This document shows, one piece after another, positions 16,820 through 25,149 of a DNA stretch of 64,000 nt. A model generated the notes under the pieces. The model was not told the DNA's origin. It did no database searches and saw only the letters and a program-made list of their open reading frames with translations. The translations under genes and the position numbers were made by a program. Within the stretch, counting starts at the first letter, position 1. The number at the start of each line of letters is the position of its first letter. The stretch comes from Dolomitihabitans soli (GTDB lineage Bacteria; Actinomycetota; Actinomycetes; Streptosporangiales; Streptosporangiaceae): assembly GCF_022213955.1 (NCBI RefSeq), contig NZ_JAKNTW010000019.1:186001-250000 (forward strand), read 5' to 3'.

Positions 16820-17785
16820 GTGAAGATCCTGATGTTCGGCCGAGGCGTGATCGCCACCATCTACGGCTGGGTTCTGCAACAGGCGGGACATGACGTCGAG
16901 TTCTACGTCCGACCGGGTCGCGCGGCGACGTACGGGGACGCGGTGGACCTCGACCTGTTCGATATGCGGCGCCGAGTGTGGGGGCAGCGCGTCGTCGAGA
17001 AGTGGCCGGTGCGCTACCGCGAGGCGCTGGAGCCGGACCACGACTTCGACCTGATCGTGCTCAGCGTGCCCCACCATCGCCTCGCGGGCGCGACGGCCTT
17101 CCTGGCCCCGCGTGTCGGCCAGGCCACGGTGCTGATCTTCGGCAACCTCTGGACCGAGCCGCTCGCCGCCATCGGCGCACTCCCCGCCGACCAGATCGCC
17201 TGGGGCTTTCCCCAGGCCGGTGGCGGTTTCGGCGCGGACGGCGTACTCCACGGGGCACTGCTGCCGTCGGTCGTCTTCGGCACACTCGACCGGCCCCCGA
17301 CCAGCCGGGAACGGGCCGTGCGCCAGGCGTTTCGCGAGGCCGGGCTCCGGATCAAGGAGCGGCCTGACTTCCGCGGCTGGCTGTGGGTCCATTTCGCGTC
17401 GGATGTCGGCATGTTCTCGCAGGGCCTGCGGCTGGGATCCCTGTCCCAACTGGCCGGGGCAACGGGCGACCTGCGCGAGGCGCTGCTGGCCGGCCGCGAA
17501 CTGCTGCCGCTCCTCCAGGCGCGCGGCCTCGACCTGCGACGGCACCGGGGCGGTGTGCTGCCGTTCCGGGCGCCCACCTGGCTGACGGCACCCGTGCTCG
17601 CCTGGCTGACCGCTCATGTCGCGCCCGCGCGCGTGAGCCTCACGGCGCACTCCGACCCCGACGCCGAGGAGCCGCGTGAGGTCTGCCGGGACACCCTCGC
17701 CGAAGCGCGACGGTTGGGCATCTCGGTACCGCGACTGGAAGCGGCGGAACCGCACTTCGCCCGTGAGGGGACGGGTCGAGTCTGA
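16820..17785 (+). CDS. Ketopantoate reductase family (ApbA/PanE-like) protein
   Basis: A 321-residue NAD(P)-binding protein. The N-terminal Rossmann segment is MKILMFGRGVIATIYGWVLQ with FYVRPGRA; a variant glycine pattern (GRGVIA instead of GAGAVG) keeps the fold. Later segments are FDLIVLSVPHHR, TVLIFGNLW and the helical C-terminal domain (GWLWVHFASDVGMF). Related actinomycete proteins are often regulated by adjacent TetR proteins and are probably not true PanE. Start GTG 16820 follows ACGAGGTG. The physiological substrate is unknown. Confidence 0.8.
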   Translation: MKILMFGRGVIATIYGWVLQQAGHDVEFYVRPGRAATYGDAVDLDLFDMRRRVWGQRVVEKWPVRYREALEPDHDFDLIVLSVPHHRLAGATAFLAPRVGQATVLIFGNLWTEPLAAIGALPADQIAWGFPQAGGGFGADGVLHGALLPSVVFGTLDRPPTSRERAVRQAFREAGLRIKERPDFRGWLWVHFASDVGMFSQGLRLGSLSQLAGATGDLREALLAGRELLPLLQARGLDLRRHRGGVLPFRAPTWLTAPVLAWLTAHVAPARVSLTAHSDPDAEEPREVCRDTLAEARRLGISVPRLEAAEPHFAREGTGRV

Positions 17786-17827
17786 ATCCACCGATGTTGT
17801 CGGTCCCCGGTGGTCCGTTGCGGCTCC

Positions 17828-17914
17828 TTGCTCGTGGCTGGCCACGAGACGACGGCGAACATGATCTCGCTGTCGACCGTGGCGTTCCTGCGCAACCCGG
17901 AGCAGATGGCCTTA
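17828..17914 (+). pseudogene. Cytochrome P450 fragment (I-helix)
   Basis: A short frame reads LLVAGHETTANMISLSTVAF, then LRNPEQ. This contains the oxygen-binding AGHETT motif of the P450 I-helix and the start of the J helix. Neither the rest of the domain nor the heme Cys loop is present; the frame then loses similarity and stops near 17970. It is a remnant of a deleted P450 gene. Confidence 0.65.
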
Positions 17915-17927
17915 CAGCCTGAAAGGA

Positions 17928-18124
17928 TCACGCTGATCGGTGCTCAGCGCCGAACTCCTCGAACGTGCTGACGGGGCGGAAGCCAAGACGGGCGGCGAGT
18001 TTCAGAGATCGCTCGTTCGCGGTCTGGGTCACGACCAAGACCGGCTGGTCTGGGAGTTCGTCAGTCGCAGCGCGCAACGCGACCGTTGCGGCCTCGAATG
18101 CCACCTGCGTCGGCCGATTCCTCA
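17928..18124 (-). pseudogene. GNAT acetyltransferase C-terminal fragment
   Basis: The last about 65 codons of a minus-strand frame read FEAATVALRAATDEL, PVLVVTQTANERSLKLAARL and GFRPVSTFEEFG. This is the C-terminal acetyl-CoA-binding end of a GNAT acyltransferase (the N-x-x-S-x-x-L-x-x-x-x-G-F pattern). The upstream part has no GNAT sequence, so the gene is truncated. Bases 18130-18600 contain no further recognisable coding sequence. Confidence 0.55.
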
Positions 18125-18606
18125 GCGCCGTCTGCCCCGAGCAGATCGTCCTGCGCCACACCAAGTGGTGTCGCCCCCCGGAGGGGAATACGCGTGAGAC
18201 GGCCCCGCCTGTCCAGCGCCGTAACGCGAGCGATGCCTCCTGACGAACTACCGGCGTCACCGTTGACCAAGCGTAGGTTAGTGGTGCGGTCGTTGGGCAT
18301 GCGGCCACCGTTCGAGACGGGCGGGCACCGGGAGCGCAGACCGGCTGCGATGCCGTACGACTTCCGCGATTCGACGCCCGCGCTGCCATCATCTGTGCGC
18401 GGCGCTGCTCAAGCTGTCGCCGAGCGCGGTGGAGCATGCGCGGCCTGTCCGACTGAACGCGCCATGTGTCGTCATGATCACGAAGTGTGCCCGAAACACT
18501 AGACGTGGGCAGGTTTGATCTGCTTTGCTCCTGCGGACCGTCTGCCCCGCGCGAGCTCGCGATGCCTCATGGCAGGCGGCGTCCCTTGGTCAACAGAAAG
18601 AAGCGC

Positions 18607-19023
18607 ATGCAGATTCGTAGCAAGGTTGCCGCCGCAATCGGCGCGGCCGTAGTTCTCGCCTCGCCCGTGGTCACCGCCTCGCCCGCCAGCGCGGCCGGCC
18701 CCTGCGGAAGCGGCTACAGCCGGGTCGGAACGTATAGCGTCATGGATGGAGGCACGAGGAGAGGCACCCTCGAAGTTCATTACAATGCCGGCACAGGAAA
18801 GAATTGCGCGCTCACCTACGGCTATGGCAGCTATTACGGCGCAGAAACCCTCAAGATGGTACGTGTGAGCCTGACGGGTGCACCGTCCCATTACGACTAC
18901 GACGAGGGGTTCTATAAGTATTACGCGGGACCGGTATACATCTCTGCCGAGGACTCGTGCATCGACGTCGTCGCGCAGGCGGGCGTGGCCAGACGCGCGC
19001 TCAACGGCGTTCACTGCGGCTAA
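18607..19023 (+). CDS. Secreted SapA-like small protein
   Basis: A 138-residue exported protein. The signal peptide MQIRSKVAAAIGAAVVLASP ends near ASPASA-AG. The mature part carries CGSGYSRVGTYSV, a GTLEVHYNAGTGKNCALTYG core, and four cysteines likely paired in disulfides. This resembles the spore-associated protein A family of actinomycetes, whose role is unknown. ATG 18607 is chosen because it begins the signal peptide; the purine run AGAAAGAAG upstream is a weak ribosome binding site. It stands alone amid gene remnants. Confidence 0.7.
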   Translation: MQIRSKVAAAIGAAVVLASPVVTASPASAAGPCGSGYSRVGTYSVMDGGTRRGTLEVHYNAGTGKNCALTYGYGSYYGAETLKMVRVSLTGAPSHYDYDEGFYKYYAGPVYISAEDSCIDVVAQAGVARRALNGVHCG

Positions 19024-19231
19024 GGACTCGCGGCTCCAGCGTGAAGTCGAGGACTGGTCAGGCGTGCCATACACCATCCGATCGCCGACGGGCCTGAGAC
19101 GCGGATAGCGGATAGGACGCACGGCCACCGCGATATGTATCGCCATACAGGGCGTATTCCAGCCGGAGTACGCCCTGTTCACCAAATGGACCGCACAAGG
19201 AAGCCGAATCCTTGTCCCGCGCATCCGAAAT

Positions 19232-19378
19232 CACGGTGATACCGGTCTCTTCGCGGATGGCCGCCCGGGGGATGGACTCGCCGCGGTCTGTGGCGCCGCC
19301 GGGTAGGGCCTCATTGCGGCTGTCGGAGCGACGGATCAGTAGCAGCTCACAAGGGCGCTCATCCTTCGGTGACCAGCG
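19232..19378 (-). pseudogene. Nudix hydrolase fragment with a shortened Nudix box
   Basis: The minus-strand frame reads RWSPKDERPCELLLIRRSDS, then ALPGGATDRGESIPRAAI, then REETGITV. This is the start of a Nudix domain, but three residues of the consensus GX5EX7REUXEEXGU are missing between AAI and REETG, removing one RE pair. The frame loses similarity after about 19230. It is a decayed gene. The rest of 19024-19509 holds nothing I recognise. Confidence 0.55.
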
Positions 19379-19509
19379 TCTACCGGATCCTGGCCGACCG
19401 CGGGATTGCGACCGGCAGCTGATTGCTTGCTCGGGTGGCGATCATTCGGCATGGTCGCTGACGGGCACCATGGCGATCGTCGCCTCGGCCGAGAACCCCG
19501 ACGCCCGGT

Positions 19510-20289
19510 TTAGTCGGGCGGCGCCGCCAGCCGCTCCGGCCGCGTCCAACTGGCCCAGCCACGCTCGCGCATCAGGTCCAGAAGCCGCTCCGCCCGCGGG
19601 TCGTACTCGACGGCAAGTGCGTCCAGAAGGTCAAACGGTAGATCGTCGTGCGACACGTCGCCGAGGTTGATCTCGCCGGAGGTGTATGCCTGCTCGGCCA
19701 GGCCGGCCAAGATGTCGGCGGCTTCCTCCAGACGCGGGTCGTCGCCTGCGTCGCTTTCAGACATCTCCGACAGGACCCGATAGAGCCGAACGAGTTGCGG
19801 GTCATCGAGCTGCGCGTGTTTTCCGGGCATAACCTCGCGGATGCGATCGGGCCAGCGAGCCGCAACCAGGATCCACCCGTCCCGCTCACCCTCCATCACC
19901 CGCTCTGACACCCCGATCTCCCGAAGCCGATCGAGAAAGGCGACCACCTCCGGCGGAAGCGCCAGGCTGTCCCCGGCAGCGAGCTGCTCGATCTGCTTGC
20001 GGCTGGTTTCAAGCCGTTCGATCTCCTCGCGCAGATGGCTGTCGATCCTTTGGACCGCTTCGGCAAAGGCCGATGCGTCGGCTTCGAGCATCTGACCGAT
20101 CTGAGACAGTGGCACGCCAGCGTTGGCGAGGGTGCGGATCTTGATGAGGGACACGACTGCCGTTGCGCCATACCGCCGGTAACCTGAGGCATCCCGCTCC
20201 GGCTCGGGCAGGAGTCCAATCTGGTGATAGTGCCGCACCGCCCGCACCGTGACGCCGGCATACGCCGCCAGTTGACCGATCGTCAGCAT
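19510..20289 (-). CDS. MerR-family transcriptional regulator
   Basis: A 259-residue regulator. The MerR DNA-binding domain is complete: MLTIGQLAAYAGVTVRAVRH, then GLLPEPERDASGYRRYGATAV, then KIRTLANAGVPLSQIG. A coiled helix (EEIERLETSRKQIEQLA) and a C-terminal helical domain of TipA-like length follow. There are no metal-binding cysteines. The start ATG 20289 begins at the conserved helix. It lies downstream of a broken ABC-2 permease gene on the same strand, so it may once have regulated a drug exporter. Confidence 0.88.
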   Translation of the reverse strand: MLTIGQLAAYAGVTVRAVRHYHQIGLLPEPERDASGYRRYGATAVVSLIKIRTLANAGVPLSQIGQMLEADASAFAEAVQRIDSHLREEIERLETSRKQIEQLAAGDSLALPPEVVAFLDRLREIGVSERVMEGERDGWILVAARWPDRIREVMPGKHAQLDDPQLVRLYRVLSEMSESDAGDDPRLEEAADILAGLAEQAYTSGEINLGDVSHDDLPFDLLDALAVEYDPRAERLLDLMRERGWASWTRPERLAAPPD

Positions 20290-20333
20290 GCATTGATTCT
20301 GCCCTCAACTCGCTCTACCCGATTGACGTCGGC

Positions 20334-20972
20334 TCAGGAGATCCTGTGACGGTAGGAGATGTAGGCAACGATGACGATGCCGACGCACCAGGCGAGGGCG
20401 ATCCAGATGGCGGTACCGACTGGCTGCTGGGTGAACAGGGCGCGGATCGTGTTGACGATGGATGTCACCGGCTGGTGCTCGGCGAAGAAGCGCACCGGGC
20501 CGGGCATGGTGTCGGTGGCACGAACGCCGAGCTGAGGAACGGCAGGAAGATGAGCGGGAAGGAGAACGCGCTCGCCCCGTCGGGGGTCTTGGCGGTCAGG
20601 CCGGGAATGACAGCGATCCACGTCAACGCCAGGGTGAACACAATCAGGATGCCGGCGACCGCGAGCGACGCCTGCACTCCCGCCGACGAGCGGAAGCTCA
20701 TGAGGAGGGCGACGAGCACGACGACGAGCGAGATCAGGGTGGCGATCAGTGAGGTCAGCACGTGCGCCCACAGCACCCGACGACCGTGCGATCGGCATGG
20801 ACTGGAACCGCTCGAAGATGCCGCTCTTCATGTCCAGGAAGAGCCGGAGTGTGGTGTAGGCGATGCCCGACGCGATAGTGATGAGCAAGGTGCCGGGAAG
20901 CACGTGGTTCACATACGAGACCGACCCGGCGTCGATCGCGCCGCCGAACACGTAGACGAACAGCAGCATCAT
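20334..20972 (-). pseudogene. DrrB-like ABC-2 permease, N-truncated and frameshifted
   Basis: Coding sequence of a daunorubicin-resistance-type ABC-2 permease is spread over two frames. The first part reads MMLLFVYVFGGAIDAGSVSY, then FERFQSMPIARS. After about 20780 it continues in a second frame as LWAHVLTSLIATLISLVVVL, with FLPFLSSAFV. From about 20500 it returns to the first frame (RFFAEHQPVTSIVNTIRALF) and ends normally. Two compensating frameshifts plus the missing first helices make it non-functional. The partner ATPase survives only as a fragment at 22616, so the transporter operon has been broken up. Confidence 0.75.
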
Positions 20973-20991
20973 GGCGATCGGCGATGGCGGC

Positions 20992-21087
20992 GGCCTCGAT
21001 CTGTCGGTTCTCGGCGACGCCCACCACGGCGCAGGGGATGTCATGCCGGTCTGCCAACTCCTGCAGCGTCGCCTGGAGTTCCGTCAC
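20992..21087 (-). pseudogene. N-terminal fragment of a second serine hydrolase
   Basis: The frame from GTG 21087 reads VTELQATLQELADRHDIPCA and VVGVAENRQIEAA. This matches the first about 30 residues of class C beta-lactamase-like hydrolases, with Cys where Gly is usual. It begins 13 bases after the stop of the EstB-like gene, as in an operon, and then joins abruptly to the truncated permease. The junction near 20980 marks a deletion. Confidence 0.5.
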
Positions 21088-21100
21088 GCGAGGGCTGTCG

Positions 21101-22381
21101 TCAACCAAGGCAGGACCGGACGGCCTTGGCCAGGTTCGACGCCCGCGGGTCGTCGGGCCGGAAGTTCCAGAGGTTGGTGACGTAGCCGAAGCTGACACCG
21201 GCATCGGGGTAGGCGAAGCCGATCGATCCACCGGAGCCCGGGTGGCCGAACGACCCCGGCCCGACCATCGGCGCCGGAGGGCATGCTCGCCAGAACCCCA
21301 TCGACATGTAGAAGGAGCGGTCGGCTGGGATGTCCAGGCCCGGCGGCAGTCCGTACATCTGCGTCTTGTCGGTCTGGACGGCTGTCATCCTCTCGACCGT
21401 TGATGGATCGAGCAGCCGCACCCCGTCGACGTCGCTGACCGTGGCGGCGTACATCCGCGCCAGCGAGTGCGCGTCCGCGAGCATGTTCGCGGCCGGGAAC
21501 TCCGCCGCGCGCCAGGCGCGCGTGCTGGGATAGTCGGACGTGTTGTCCAAGGCGCCGCCGAGCTCGCCGGCGCGCATCTGGATCGAGCCCGGACTCCACA
21601 TGGATTCGACCCATGCGGTGACCGTGTCCGCATCGAGCCCGGTCGTCGCGATCATCCCGGCGAGCAGCTCCTCCACGCTGAACGGAGCGGCGTAGTGGAG
21701 CCGGGCCACCCGTTCCTCGTGTTCCTCGGGCAGCCCGATCCAGGCGCTCAGCCCGAGCGGGGCGGCCACCTCCTCGGCGAAGAACGTGCCGAGTGACTTG
21801 CCGGTGATTCGGCGCACGACCTCCCCGACCAGAAATCCGTAGGTGATGGCGTGGTAGACGTGCTCGGTGCCCGGCTGCCACAGCGGCTTCTGCGCCTCGA
21901 GTGCACGGATGACCGGGTGCCACGCGCACGCCTGCTCGAACGTCAGCGGCCCGTCGACGAGCGGGAGACCGGCCTGGTGTGACAGCAGCCAGCGCACTTT
22001 GATCTGTTCCTTGCCGTTGGCGGCGAACTCCGGCCAGTACCGGGCCACCGGGGCGTCCAGATCCAGCTCACCGCGCTGTGCCAGCATATGGGCGCAGATC
22101 GCGGTAGCGCCCTTCGTCGTGGATGCGACCTGGACGATGGTGTCTTTGCGCCACGGTCGGTTCGCCTCGCGATCGGCGAGCCCGCCCCACAGGTTGGCGA
22201 CGGGGCGGCCGCCCACGTAGACGCTGCACGCCGCACCGACCTCGCCGGGGGCCTCGAAGTTCGCGCGGAACGCGTCAGCGAGCTTTCCCCAGCCTTCCTC
22301 TACACCGTGCTCGAGATCGTCACCACCACCGCTCACGGAGGCGTTGCCGCGGCCCTGATTGGCTGTCATTCGGATATCCAT
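21101..22381 (-). CDS. EstB-like serine hydrolase (beta-lactamase superfamily)
   Basis: A 426-residue hydrolase. It has SVYVGGRPVANLWGG, the nucleophile motif STTK at 87-90, HQAGLPLVDGP, a YHAITYGFLVGEVV tyrosine region, and FGHPGSGGSIG near the C-terminus in place of KTG. This combination is typical of EstB/LACTB-like carboxylesterases. No signal peptide is seen. Possible starts are ATG 22381, ATG 22369, and GTG 22456 with GGAGGG upstream; the middle choice changes only four residues. The gene looks intact although it lies between pieces of a broken ABC transporter operon. Confidence 0.85.
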   Translation of the reverse strand: MDIRMTANQGRGNASVSGGGDDLEHGVEEGWGKLADAFRANFEAPGEVGAACSVYVGGRPVANLWGGLADREANRPWRKDTIVQVASTTKGATAICAHMLAQRGELDLDAPVARYWPEFAANGKEQIKVRWLLSHQAGLPLVDGPLTFEQACAWHPVIRALEAQKPLWQPGTEHVYHAITYGFLVGEVVRRITGKSLGTFFAEEVAAPLGLSAWIGLPEEHEERVARLHYAAPFSVEELLAGMIATTGLDADTVTAWVESMWSPGSIQMRAGELGGALDNTSDYPSTRAWRAAEFPAANMLADAHSLARMYAATVSDVDGVRLLDPSTVERMTAVQTDKTQMYGLPPGLDIPADRSFYMSMGFWRACPPAPMVGPGSFGHPGSGGSIGFAYPDAGVSFGYVTNLWNFRPDDPRASNLAKAVRSCLG

Positions 22382-22615
22382 TCTCTCGTTACGGTTTGTC
22401 GCCCGGGTGCCGCCATCGATGGCGTTGGTCAGCCGTTCCCGCTCGGACCGACTCACTGACCCTCCGGGTGTTCCGAAGAGACTCCTCGGCGAGCTCCACA
22501 GGGTCTTCCCCGGACGACTTCGCGGATCGGGTTCCGTTCGCCGTGCTCTGCTGTAGCGGGCGCGGCCTCGGAGGGGTGTTCCAGCACCCTCCCGGGGCCC
22601 GTCCAACCGGACCGC

Positions 22616-22762
22616 CTACTCGCAGAAGACACGCAAGTGGCTGCCCCGTGCCACGTCGAAGTCCACGCCGCGCAGGACACGCAGCTCGTTGTACGACTTC
22701 TTCAGGCCCTGCATGTGGATCGCAGGCCCCTGGACCTGATTGCTTGTTGGCGGGATGCTCAT
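22616..22762 (-). pseudogene. DrrA-like ABC ATPase N-terminal fragment
   Basis: From ATG 22762 the frame reads AIHMQGLKKSYNELRVLRGV and DFDVARGS, then leaves the family just before the Walker A motif and stops. This is the first about 45 residues of a DrrA-type drug exporter ATPase. The remainder is gone, and the matching permease remnant is 1.7 kb away at 20334. Confidence 0.6.
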
Positions 22763-23072
22763 GACAGCCAGCATGGAGGGCTGACGCAGCGTCAAGGTCA
22801 AGCCCACAGGGCAGATTCGGTTCGTCTGCGTACGCCGATCGTCCGGAACTCGGCGCGGGCGTGCAGGGCCAGGCTGGCGGCATTCTCGGGGAAGATCCCG
22901 GGCTGAAGCGTTCAGATGTCTGCGGCCTCGGTGGAGGCGATCAGTGCCCGGAGCAGCGCCAGGCCGGGCGCTGGGCAGACCCAGTCGTCGACCTGCTGCT
23001 GACCGTCCCTGACCGGCGGGGTGCGCACCGGTCGGCGGGAAGACACCCGTGCGCGCCGCAGCCGCGCCGGTT
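22763..23072. other. Gap with no recognisable gene
   Basis: About 310 bases between the ATPase fragment start and the transposase fragment. Frames on both strands are low in complexity and lack ribosome binding sites. It probably consists of decayed mobile-element DNA. Confidence 0.3.
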
Positions 23073-23228
23073 CTACACCCATCTGCGGGGCAAAACGACG
23101 AAGCCGCGGCTGTCGTCGTTGCGCTTGACGATCGTGACGGCCAGACCGAGAACGTGCTTGGCCCAGGTCACCAGCCGTCCGGCGTAGCCACCGTCGGCCC
23201 AGACCAGACTGACGGTGGAGAACTTCTC
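23073..23228 (-). pseudogene. IS5-family transposase C-terminal fragment
   Basis: About 50 codons read STVSLVWADGGYAGRLVTWA, VTIVKRNDD and GFVVLPRRWV. This is the conserved DDE region of IS5-type transposases around the second catalytic Asp (WADGGYAG) and the lead-in to the third acidic motif. It ends at a TAG where the family continues with VERTF, so the fragment is truncated on both sides. Confidence 0.65.
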
Positions 23229-23363
23229 CCGCAGGTCGTCGGGTTGGCCGGACGGCGGGAGCGGATGCGGCGCGGCGGGTTTGCCAGCGCCGGGGAGGCG
23301 CAGGAAGCGGGCCGGCAGGTGATCGTCGCGGATCAGGGCGGGTCGGCGGGCGGAGGGTTCATC

Positions 23364-24376
23364 ATGGCGCGGTGGCTGTGTTGCTGGCTGGGGATGCAGC
23401 AGGGTTTGCGGCCGAATACGCGCAGGTGCTACGCCGATCATGTACGGCTGCATCTGATTCCGCATTTGGGCCCGATCGAGCTGTCACAGCTGACCAGCCG
23501 GGACGTGGCGCGGATGTTCACTGCGCTGGCGGAGCGCCGTAACCGGTACGGGGAGTCGATCGCGGCCTCCACGCTGCACCGGATCCGCGCGACGCTGCGC
23601 GCCGCACTGAACGCGGCCGTCCGCGAAGGTCTGATCGCATCCAACCCGGCCCGGTTGATCCGGCTGCCCTCACCCCGGCGACCGACCGCCGGGTCGCGGC
23701 CTGGCAGCGCACCGGGGAACGGCCCGCCGTAGCCGTGTGGACCACTGAGCAGTTGGCCGTCTTCCTCGACTTCGTGCGACAAGACCAGTTGTACGCGTTG
23801 TGGTGGCTGCTCGCACTGCGGGGGCTACGCCGCGGAGAGGCCGCCGGGCTGCGCTGGGTGGACCTCGACCTGGACCGGCGCGAGCTCACGGTGACCCGGC
23901 AACTCATGCACACCGGTACTGAGCTGATCGCATATCCGCCGAAAAGCGCTGCCAGCCGGCGAACCATCGCCCTGGACGCTGAAACCACCCGCCTGCTGCG
24001 TCGGCACGAGCAGGTCGAACGCAAGAAGTTGGGCGAGGGCTGGCGGGAGTTGGGACCGGTCTTCACCGGGCCGAACGGGTCCTGGCTACGACCGGACTAC
24101 TTGACCGTCCGATTCCGTTTCCTGATGCGGGTCAGCGGGCTTCCGCCGATCCGGCTCCACGACCTCCGCCATGGGGCGGCCACCCTGGCTCTCGCCTCGG
24201 GCGCGAATCTGAAGGTGGTGCAGCACACGCTCGGGCACTCCAGCATCGTGGTGACTGCGGACATCTACACCTCGGTGCTCCCCGAGACCTACCACCAGGC
24301 CGCCACAGCAACCGCACGGCTGGTCATGGCTCGGGCACGCAAGACCACTCGAAACGTCCGCAGGATAGCGGCCTGA
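23364..24376 (+). pseudogene. Tyrosine recombinase (integrase), frameshifted and N-truncated
   Basis: The N-terminal part (GLRPNTRRCYADHVRLHLIP and LHRIRATLRAALNAAVREGL) is a SAM-like core-binding domain. A single shift near 23680 moves coding into the frame beginning AVWTTEQLAVFLDFVRQ. The catalytic domain then carries Arg in LRGLRRGEAAGL, HDLRHGAATLA, HTLGHSS and the nucleophile Tyr in TADIYTSVLPE. The usual N-terminal arm is missing next to an IS5 fragment. Its 3' end lies 74 bases from the 3' end of tRNA-Lys, the standard position for a tRNA-targeting integrase. It is the remnant of an integrative element or prophage. Confidence 0.8.
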
Positions 24377-24450
24377 CCAACGTGACTCATCCATGTCTCA
24401 CGATCGGAAAGAATCTTTCCCGCGCAGCGAAAGACAGCAGGTCAAGGGGG

Positions 24451-24522
24451 TGGGGCGCCAGGGGCTCGAACCCTGAACCTACAGATTAAAAGTCTGCAGC
24501 TCTACCATTGAGCTAACGCCCC
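24451..24522 (-). tRNA. tRNA-Lys (anticodon TTT)
   Basis: Read on the minus strand it starts GGGGCGTTAGCTCAATGG, with anticodon loop CTTTTAA flanked by the stem GCAGA/TCTGT. The T-arm is CAGGGTTCGAGCCCCTG and the acceptor 3' strand is GCGCCCC plus discriminator A. CCA is not encoded. It was probably the integration target of the broken recombinase next to it. Confidence 0.95.
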
Positions 24523-24795
24523 TTTGAGTGAAGGGTACAGAGTGCCCTCCGTCTCAGGCGACGGTGTTTTCGTCGTGAGGATAACTTACCGCACTGCTGG
24601 GAACAGACCGGGACACCGAGACCCAGCCGTGATCATGGCGTCGGCCGGTTGGCACTGGGGCCCAGGGGCGACACACCTCAACCGTGACGCCGGCCGTACC
24701 TCCGGAGGGCGGGTCGGGGCGTAAGGGGATGGGCCAGGGTCGGGCCAGGGGGAATCCCTATGTGCGGCAGCGGTTTTTGGGGGCAGTCTGGAGAC

Positions 24796-25149
24796 ATGAA
24801 CGAGAACACGAACGTCAAGAAGCTGCGCCGTACTCGTCGGGGCCGGGTCATCGCCGGTGTGTGTTCCGGAGTCGGTGACTACATCGGTGTCGATGCCAAC
24901 ATCATCCGTATCGCCCTGGCGATCGCCACCTTCTTCGGAGGGCTCGGCGTGGGGATCTACGCGATCGGCTGGCTGCTCCTGCCGGATGAGGACAAGGACT
25001 CCTCGATCGTGCAGGACCTGGTCGACAAGCAGAAGTCCGGGCAGGCGCCCTGGCAGCAGCACCAGGGAACGTCAAACAACAACCACTGGAGCGAGCCTGT
25101 CGACGCTCCCGTACCCCCGCCGTCGAGCGACCAGCGGCCGCAGTTCTGA
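24796..25149 (+). CDS. PspC-domain membrane protein
   Basis: A 117-residue protein. After a basic N-terminus (KKLRRTRRGRV) comes the PspC core IAGVCSGVGDYIGVDANIIR and a transmembrane helix through GVGIYAIGWLLLP; the tail is hydrophilic and Gln/Pro-rich. PspC proteins take part in envelope stress responses; actinomycete versions stand alone. Start ATG 24796 follows TGGAGAC. Its TGA abuts directly the stop codon of the convergent MFS gene, leaving no intergenic base. The region 24523-24795 holds no gene. Confidence 0.85.
   Translation: MNENTNVKKLRRTRRGRVIAGVCSGVGDYIGVDANIIRIALAIATFFGGLGVGIYAIGWLLLPDEDKDSSIVQDLVDKQKSGQAPWQQHQGTSNNNHWSEPVDAPVPPPSSDQRPQF

Noticed and set aside
23364-24376. Integrase of the tRNA-Phe island
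   Set aside because: It lies outside the island, next to tRNA-Lys, in the position expected for a tRNA-Lys-specific recombinase.
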